Positions 56,969-64,000 of a DNA stretch of 64,000 nucleotides are shown here, piece by piece. Where the stretch lies: assembly GCA_025618425.1 (NCBI GenBank), contig CM046833.1, positions 35,500,467-35,564,466 of the forward strand, read 5' to 3'. The translations under genes and the position numbers were made by a program. This DNA comes from Heliocidaris tuberculata. Lineage: Eukaryota > Echinodermata > Echinoidea > Camarodonta > Echinometridae. Positions within the stretch are counted from its first letter, which is position 1, and the number at the start of each line of letters is the position of its first letter. The notes under the pieces are model-generated. The model saw only the letters and a list, made by a program, of their open reading frames with translations. It was not told where the DNA came from and did not search any database.

Positions 56969-57204
56969 TTAAGACCACACCAGGCCCTGAAGCCGCCTTG
57001 ACGCCTGGCGTGCAAGGGACATCAGGTAGTGATCTCCTACACATTGTAGCTAGAGTTTCAGGCTAAATAATGTAGAGCAATGAAAATGAATTAAACGACT
57101 GCTCATCCTTGTGTTCTCTTCGAATTTTTCCTTCTGTATTCTTCCGGTAGCCTTGTTTCTCAACAAAATACATACTTAATTGCATCGTATGAAATGTTGG
57201 TTTG

Positions 57205-57795
57205 GTTTTTTTTTAGAATACACCTACATAGTCTGGTCATGGGCTTTCGTTGAAAATTTTTGGAGATTAGCAAAACTATACATTTTTATAATCGTTAGAA
57301 CTAGGGAAAATTCAAAAATTGATGTTGGCATTTGCAAAAATCACCGGCATAGCGGCCATTTTGGATTTTCAAAATGGCCGCTATGTGTAACTCGTATTGA
57401 ACAAATTAGAAGATATTTTTTTTAACGGAGCCTCATCTTACCATGTATGTATCATTATATTAAAGGGCATTAAATTTTCTACAACATGATACCACATTTA
57501 ATGGGTTTGGTGATGATTTGCGATACAATTCTTGGCCAAGAATGTGATTGTTTACATAATTTTTTACAAATATGAATTTCTTCAAAATACGTATTTCTCA
57601 TTATTTCAAAAGTTACTTTCACTAATTAGTTCAAACTTTTCAGATAACTGCCCATATATACATTTAATATCATATAAAAATTGCAAGTCCATTGCATATC
57701 AAACAAAACAGTTATAGCGCTCTAAAGTTGACACTTTGATATTAGCTAAAGTAGAGAATCGATAACAAAAGTGGTTACTAAGTGCTGCCTTCTCC
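57205..57795 (-). repeat. Long inverted arm, left
   Basis: Reverse complement of 61030-61600: TTTGGAGATTAGCAAAACTA, GCGGCCATTTTGGATTTTCA, TTAAAGGGCATTAAATT, GTTTGGTGATGATTTG, CACTTTGATATT. Arms are about 570-590 bases, 3.2 kb apart, with moderate divergence. Confidence 0.8.
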
Positions 57796-58445
57796 CTGAC
57801 AATGGTAACATTGGGAGACATGAAATGGCTTATTTCGGTAGTACATGCTATTGTCATGCAGATGAATATTTTTATAGGAAGTGTGATGTCAGATGATTCA
57901 GTACGATCATATTTTAGTGATATACAATTGTTTATTAGTTCCCGTTGCTATGATACAAATGTGCCTAATAACCGATGATATGTGTTGTGAAATAAAAAGG
58001 CTAACTGTCCAATAATATATATGAGGAAACCTGGTTTTAAATGATAATCACGATTCACACTCCAACACACATATATACTAGATTTTAGGGTACAGAACTT
58101 GCACCCCTACATGTCCATGCCTTCCCCTCCCCCTTTCTGTTTTTAAAACGAGACAAATTAGTACAAAGTAATATTCATAAAGTACTTTGGATAATGGTAA
58201 AAAAATCAGTGAGCCTTGACAAATCATTAAAATCTCATGGCTACTGGAAAAATATCTGCCAATGCCTTACCCTTCTTCCCCCCCCCCCACCCCCTTCCCC
58301 TCTAAAATTTAACTTAAAACAATACCTACAAGTATTATTGGTACAAGGAAGCAATTGAGGCCATCAGTGAAATAACATGGGACCTGTATTCACGTGATTT
58401 ACAAGATTTACACTCTAAAACATGTAGATACTTGGTGGTAGGGTT
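57796..58445. other. No gene; poly-C at 58279-58289
   Basis: Non-coding spacer inside the inverted pair. A C-rich stretch with GTACAGAACTTGCACCCC (58091) resembles GTTCAAAACTTGGGCCTGCA at 58443. Confidence 0.4.
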
Positions 58446-58710
58446 CAAAACTTGGGCCTGCACCCCCTCCCTCCCCCCCCCCCCCCCCCCTCAGTTGTAC
58501 AGGGAGGACATATTGATACCAAACAGTTTTTACCATCAATCCAAGTCTGGTTGACCGCCAAAATTGGGTCCCCTGTAACATTTCCAAGCACTTTCAATAT
58601 TAAAACGAGCGTAGTCTTACGAGGTGGGGAGGGGTGGGGGCTATTGGCTGAAAGTAAAGTTTTCATTTGGGCAAGAGGCGTCAGCCCCCCCCCCCCCCCC
58701 CACGGCTCAG
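58443..58710. repeat. C-rich repeat with two poly-C tracts
   Basis: Poly-C runs at 58475-58490 and 58685-58701 frame a stretch with ORFs on both strands that lack any recognisable motif. The layout resembles the G/C-rich dispersed family without clear ends. Confidence 0.5.
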
Positions 58711-58836
58711 TTGTAGATAAAGTTCATCAGTTGGTCTCAATCAGCGCATTTCACGCATCTCTAAATTTTGACTTTCTTCATTTCAGCACTGCAAAAATCT
58801 TTTGCCACGAAAGATCCTTCTAAACTTAGGTGACGT

Positions 58837-59150
58837 TTTGAGTAAAAAGTGATTTAACACAATATTTCTTGCTACCACTGTTTATCTTATTTTTTGAAAA
58901 TTGTCTTATTTAAGCTTTACTATTACCTTAAATAGAAGAAGTGAAAGCAAAAAAAAAAAATGTGACCTTTCGAGATTTTTTTCTCTGTTTTTGTACAAAG
59001 TGGTTAAAACGCAATATTTCTTATTCTATTTGTATATCTTTATTTCTCCTTATTTATGTTATTAAGCTTTTTACTATTTACCTTAAAAAGCAGAACTGAA
59101 AGTAAATAAAGTAAAAAAAACAACAAAATATGACATGTAGGAAATTAGCA
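58837..59150. repeat. Diverged ~150-bp tandem duplication
   Basis: Unit 1 (CAATATTTCTTGCTACCAC ... TTTAAGCTTTACTATTACC ... AAATGTGACCTTTCGAG) is repeated as unit 2 (CAATATTTCTTATTCTATT ... TTAAGCTTTTTACTATTTACC ... AAATATGACATGTAG). Confidence 0.65.
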
Positions 59151-59714
59151 TTTTAAAGGTTGTGAGCTGCCTGTGCTGTAATGGCGTGATCCTACATGTA
59201 TACAATTGTAATAGATTAGCCTAATTGGAGTACCCTAAAACGTCTTTGGGCCAAGTAAAGTATGTAATAAATATTTGTTGTACTGTAAAATACAATTATT
59301 TAGTTTGCACATGCTGGTCGACATATTAGAACAGGAAGTCTGTCTCTAGTTTGATACAGTATAATTGAGTAGTAGGTTACAATAATACAGCTAAAGAACT
59401 GCACTTGGTATTTAATTCAAGGGGTAGTTATCCGGGGGAGGGGGGGCTGACCAGTGATAATAGTCGATGGGAAAGTTCGTAGACTGAAAAACAAAAGTCG
59501 TTAAAAGTGACTTTATTCATTTGCATTCCATTGTTTTTCAACCATATATCTTGCTTTGTAGGTCTGTTATTAGAGGGTCTTTTTTCTGAATCAATATTCA
59601 GATAGAAAAGGGATAATAAAATAAGAAGAAAATACAAATGATCTACAAAGAAATAAAATCAAATTGCTGTTTTTCATTCAAATTGTACAAAACTATAAAT
59701 TCTTGCCTGAAGAT

Positions 59715-60950
59715 GCATGACTGTATAATTTTTCTAAATTTGGTGTCAAAATTTCTGCAAGACTTCAAGGACAAAAGCCAGAACGTGGCACACTTTTAGT
59801 TTAGAGACGAAATGAAATTTGTCTGAGGGCTCCTGTGCAAGACTTCAAGGACAAAAGCCAGAACGTGGCATAGTTTCAGTTTAGAGACGCAATGAAATTT
59901 GTCTGAGGGCTCCTAGCGCCCCAAATGCTTAAAGTGAAGGAAGAATCAAGATTATAAGTTTGTGATAGCACCAAATATTTCCCTTATCAAGGAAACATAA
60001 GCATCATATTTCATGTAGTTTTTATGTTGACCATAGAGAAAGGGCAAAATATGCATTTTATGTCGGTCATTTTAAAAATCCAAGATGGAAGCCACATGAA
60101 GCGTTGAGATGGGAACTCTAATGACGTCACCAATGTTTTTCCTGACCCTGGAAACATAGTATTAGAATATTCCAATATGTTTCTAGGCTGCCTTGAAGCA
60201 GAGATAGGGCAATATAATATTTCATGGCGGCCAATTTAAAAATCCAAAATGGCCGCCATATGCGATGAAGCGTTGGGAGTATGAAGTCTAGTAATGTCAC
60301 AGATTCTTTTCTCGACCCAAGAAACGTAGGATTAGCATATTTCATTCAGTTTCTACGTTGAAAAGAAGCCGACGTAGGGGAAAAAATGTATTTGTGGCGG
60401 CCACTTTGAAAATTCAAAATGGCCACCATGTCCAATGTAGCGTTGAGATTGGAATTTTAATTATGTCACTAATCGTTTTCCTGACCCAGGAAACAAAGTA
60501 CTAGCATATTCTGTTAAGTTGCTATTGGTTGACTTGACTATATATATATACATACATATATATGTGTGCCATTTTAAAAATACAAAATGGCCGCCGTGTG
60601 CGATGACGCATTAAGATTAGAAGTCTAAATATGTCACCAATTGTTTTATCGACCAAGAAAAGGATTATAATACTAGGTTGACCAGAAGCAGAGAGGAGGC
60701 AACTTATATATTACACGTATGCCATTTTTAAAATCAAAAATGGCCTCCATATGCGAGGAAGCGTTAGAAGAAGATGTCTAGATGTCACCATTTGTTTTCT
60801 GCATCCATAAATAGTAGGACTGGCCCATTTCATTACGTTTATATCTTTAAAAGTAGCTGAGATAAGGCAAATTATGTATTTTATGGCGGCCATTTTGAAA
60901 ATCCAAAATGGCCACCAAGCCGGTGTTTGTGCAAGTGCCAACATCATTAT
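59715..60950 (+). repeat. Array of ~165-bp units with YY1-like palindromes
   Basis: After a head (GCATGACTGTATAATTTTTC) and an 80-bp duplicated segment (ACTTCAAGGACAAAAGCCAG at 59760 and 59840), six units follow. Their palindromes are near 60082, 60244, 60415, 60581, 60738 and 60901, that is 157-171 bases apart. The best are GGCGGCCATTTT then an AT spacer then AAAATGGCCGCC. Between palindromes each unit has GCGATGAAGCGTT, TGTCAC, GGAAAC and AGTTTCTA-type segments. The minus strand of 6205-6850 is a shorter copy. No coding capacity. Confidence 0.85.
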
Positions 60951-61600
60951 TTTGCTTATCCATGCTCTAACGATTCCGAAAATGTATAGTTTTGCTAATC
61001 TCCAAAAACTTTGAACAAAAATATATAGTGAACCTGACTAGAAGGCAGCCCTTGGCTTTATTTCTCTGTTTTAGAAAATATCAAAGTGTGAACTTTAGAG
61101 TACTATAACTTTTTTGTTAGATAAGCAATGAACTTGTAATTTTTATATGATATTAACCCTATATATGGTTGATTTTCTGTAAAGTTGGAAGTCATTAGTG
61201 AAATGGACTTTTGAAATATGGAGAAATATGTATTTTGAAGCAATTCATATTTTTGAAAAAAAATGATAAAAATCACATTTTCTGCCCCAAATTGTTGTAC
61301 AAATCATCACGAAACCCATCGAATGTGGTGTCATGTTTAGAGAATTTAATGCCCTTTAATATGCTACCACAAAAATGACAGAATGAGGTTCTGTTACAAA
61401 AATATCTTCAAAAGTGTTCAATACTAGTTACATATGGCGGCCATTTTGAAAATCCAAAATGGCTGCTCGGTCAGAGTTTTGTGCAAATGCCAACATCAAT
61501 TTTCGGATTCCCCATGTTCTACCGATTCCAAATATGTATAGTTTTGCTAATCTCCAAAAACTTTGAACAAAAATACATAGTGAACCTGACTATACAGCAG
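60930..61600. repeat. ~545-bp direct duplication at array end
   Basis: GTGCAAGTGCCAACATCATT ... TATAGTTTTGCTAATCTCCA ... AGTGAACCTGACTA at 60926-61042 recurs at 61480-61600 with few changes, preceded in the second copy by another GGCGGCCATTTT palindrome (61436). Confidence 0.75.
61030..61600 (+). repeat. Long inverted arm, right
   Basis: Counterpart of 57205-57795, in opposite orientation. Landmarks are AATATCAAAGTGTGAAC, TTTTTATATGATATTAA, CAAATCATCACGAAACCCAT and TTAATGCCCTTTAATAT. Confidence 0.8.
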
Positions 61601-61643
61601 CGGAGAGATTTCAAACCTTATGCAAAGTTCCCTCTGACTTGAT

Positions 61644-61651
61644 TACATAAC
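61644..61651. repeat. 8-bp target duplication, left
   Basis: TACATAAC, repeated exactly at 61922-61929. Confidence 0.85.
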
Positions 61652-61921
61652 CAGGGGCGGCGCTACAGGGGGGCAAAGGGGGCGACCGCCCCCCCCCCCC
61701 CTATGATTTTTCAAGTAGTGAAAAAAGAAAAAAAAGAAGAAAAAAGAAGAAAAGGAGGAAGAAAAGGGAAGAAAAGGGAAGAAAGAAGAAAGAGGAGTAT
61801 TAAAACGAGAGGTCTTAAACATATAACTCCATATTACCCCTGTTATTTAATGGAGAAAAAATATGACATCATCTTTTGGTCGAATTGCCCCTCCTATCAA
61901 AATACCCTGGCACCGCCCCTG
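61652..61921 (+). mobile_element. 270-bp hAT-like MITE
   Basis: Terminal inverted repeats CAGGGGCGGCGC and GGCACCGCCCCTG are flanked by a perfect 8-bp duplication TACATAAC, the signature of hAT transposons. The interior has poly-C (61690-61701) and an A/G-rich tract and no transposase. This copy sets the true ends of the CAGGGGCGG family seen across the window. Confidence 0.85.
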
Positions 61922-61929
61922 TACATAAC
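61922..61929. repeat. 8-bp target duplication, right
   Basis: TACATAAC, identical to 61644-61651. Confidence 0.85.
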
Positions 61930-62288
61930 AGATATAAATCCATTCTTAAAGAGTATAGTTTGAGTTCTGGCAGAGATGAAAACTATTCTGTAAGCTTTCT
62001 CATTCTTTTGGTATCATTATCGAAGAGCATCATAGTAGAAATAACCCCTGAAAAGGACCTTTCTCTAGTGCCCTTTTATTCGAAATATGACTCTTGAAAT
62101 AGCATAAAATTTTGCACAAAAATTTCATGCCACAGTATATGTAATGCCCATTTTTGTTGTGCAGTGATGTTCACTGTATGTGGATTTTCAGCAATATTTA
62201 GTTGATTTATTATCATTTTGATAGTTTAAAACCTCAAAATACACAATTATTCTTCTCAACTCTATCTTTTAGGCCAATTATTTAAAAA

Positions 62289-62540
62289 GATGTCGAGGTC
62301 GAGTGGTTTAAACAACTTGATTGGGATTGCGAAGTTCATTGGGTTCCAACCCCGGCACGAATCCCTTCTCAGCTCGAAAATTTCCTTCCGTCTTGCCGGT
62401 AGATACACCAGTATACATTTGCCACTCTCGACCGGCCAATATGTATAGTAAGCGGGTAATATGTGGGTACACGTTAGGAATTATCTGAAATGATCTGTGC
62501 GTTGATAATGCTAATAGCGGTTATTTGCCTTCACGGGCTC
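62289..62540 (+). mobile_element. tRNA-derived SINE, longer copy
   Basis: A degenerate A box (AGGTCGAGTGG, about 62295) and B box GGTTCCAACCC (62342-62352) are followed by GGCACGAATCCCTTC, ACATTTGCCACTCTCGACC and GTGGGTACACGTTAGGAA. The layout is that of tRNA SINEs of marine deuterostomes, to my memory. The tail region TTGCCTTCACGGGCTCGATT...AACGCAATGGAAATGA resembles 51552-51608. Confidence 0.65.
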
Positions 62541-63860
62541 GATTGGCGCAGGTAAAACGCAATGGAAATGAAGGCTTCTGTTCAGCTGGCATTAGACGGT
62601 GTACATTTATACATTGCAATTGTTTTTGTGTACGTCATTTCTTTTTCACTGTACAGCTGTAAGGTGAACCTAGGGATTAACTTCCGAAAGGTGAAATAGT
62701 CTGATCAGTGGGATTCCCCCACTCTGTGTAGCCAATTTCCTAAATTTCCTGTTTTGACGAGTTGCCCAACGTCGCCTCAGCTTACAAGTCACGTAACCAC
62801 ATTATACCTATCCATATCAGGTTTATACATGAAAAGCATTTTACAATTTTGATTGATGATAACTCAAAAGTTACAACTGAGTTGTACGGTTTATTCAGCC
62901 GAAGTTCTCGAAAACGACCAAGTTAAACTTTTCTTGACTTACATTAGCCTAACTGATTTATAGAAGGCAAAGTATCAACTCTTAAGTTCTGTACAAATTA
63001 TTGTTAATGTGGAAAAATACAAAAAGTATAGGAACAAATTCAGTTTTGTCATGAAATGAAAATGAGAAATTGATTTCCTAGAGTCAATTTTTGTACCGCC
63101 ATTTAGTTGCAAAATTATGGTGATTTGTACGAGATAAAAAGATTGACATTTGTTACTCAATAAATCGGTGGGCTAAGTCTCCGGGACAGGCGGGATATAA
63201 AAAAAACTTGGCCTAAAGTAAGGCGGCTTCCGAGAATACGGGCCAAAGACTGTAGATTATATTTGGAGTCAGTTTTATGTCACTTCTAAAAATATCGTTT
63301 CTAAAATAATTCTTTGAATTTTACTCTTTAACAAAATTGATGGCCATGATCTGTGTACACATCAATTTAGAACTCGATACACATTTTTTTCCTTTAATTT
63401 ATTTTCATCTTTATTCTAATGTTTCAACACGCCAAACTTGTTTCAGCCAAAATCTGTTCTTCAAAAGGTCATTGACAGAACAAGTCAGTGAAGTAAATTG
63501 TCATGAAACCAAATTAAGCAAAAAATAAAACAAACCTGTTGCATGGCATCTTTACGATCGGCAGACTGCTTTTTTCAGTTTGGCCCTTTGCACAAAAGGG
63601 GTCACAATTATGACTGGGTCGCGTGCCGCGAAATGGGGCCTTTACAAAAGAGGATCATCATCCTCACCGAACTTAAGTTAATCCCTCCGTAGCTCAGAAT
63701 AGAGCCCAAATGAGAGAAAAGAAGGGCCTCTTGACAATAAAATCGTTTAAGGGTTCTAAACAAAGTCGCTTAATAATGCGTGGAAACAATGCGTCTTTAT
63801 ACAATGAAAGCTATTGATCTGTTTTCAATAGGAGGCGATTTCTCACAGACACTCTAATGA
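62541..63860. other. No gene seen
   Basis: AT-rich with no splice-bounded exon. ORFs of 61-63 codons are at the background level. Confidence 0.4.
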
Positions 63861-63863
63861 ATG

Positions 63864-63886
63864 TATAAATAAAGCTGTGACGTCAC
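63864..63886 (-). promoter_or_regulatory. TATA-like box with CRE palindrome
   Basis: TATAAATAAAG is followed by TGTGACGTCACA, a 12-bp palindrome containing the full CRE core. On the minus strand the CRE would lie upstream of TTTATTTATA. No coding start can be tied to it inside the window. Confidence 0.25.
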
Positions 63887-64000
63887 AGTGATTCATGAAG
63901 TTTAGTTCATGTTTTACACATTCTACAAATAGTCGACTTGACAGTTTTTTGAGCCTTGAAAAGTTATTTCCGTTGAAGCCTTTTTCTTGATTTGTGATCC

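Overview
This is a eukaryotic nuclear window, AT-rich and dominated by non-coding DNA. There are no prokaryotic operons and no long single-exon genes. It is crowded with dinucleotide, trinucleotide and tetranucleotide microsatellites, homopolymer C/G tracts of 10 to about 28 bases, short inverted-repeat transposons, tRNA-derived SINE copies, a decayed LINE fragment and one 500-base assembly gap (24308-24807). The repeat flavour (tRNA SINEs with a CTCGACC body motif, CAGGGGCGG-ended elements, arrays of AAAATGGCCGCC palindromes) suggests a marine invertebrate, most likely an echinoderm such as a sea urchin. That taxonomic guess is from memory and was not searched.

Gene content is sparse and fragmented. 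The best candidate is a plus-strand gene of very small exons. It starts with an ATG exon at 18511-18607 and continues through 19033-19077, 21507-21561, 22162-22203, 22553-22612, 23927-23977 and 36527-36582, to a last coding exon ending in TAG at 49583-49585. Several junctions agree in reading phase (18607 to 19033; 22203 to 22553 to 23927 to 36527 to 49483). The phase does not close around 21507-21561, so at least one exon is missing or misplaced there. I do not recognise the product. A second, compact candidate lies on the minus strand at 11592-11242: two exons, 63 codons, with AATAAA 24 bases after the stop. A strong but non-coding exon signal lies on the minus strand at 9525-9429.

Region by region: 1-9 kb holds microsatellites, one copy of a ~0.5 kb repeat that recurs beside the gap, a 16-17 bp minisatellite (4861-5545) and one copy of a palindrome-array repeat (6205-6850). 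10.3-14.2 kb holds a complete 795-bp inverted-repeat element with a perfect 9-bp target duplication, the small minus-strand gene and two adjoining foldback elements. 16.6-18.4 kb holds two 15-bp minisatellites in opposite orientation. 18.5-24 kb is the exon cluster, with a LINE remnant and TAG arrays in its introns. 25-49 kb is mostly repeat-rich presumed intron. 49-57 kb holds SINE, palindromic MITE and PIF-like elements. 57.2-61.9 kb holds a 4.4-kb complex of inverted arms and ~165-bp tandem units, each with a YY1-like palindrome, followed by a complete 270-bp hAT-like MITE with a perfect 8-bp target duplication. The last 2 kb hold a second SINE.

I found no convincing new enzymatic or defence system. 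The most interesting structures are the palindrome array with ~165-bp spacing, the three well-delimited transposon classes, and the micro-exon gene.
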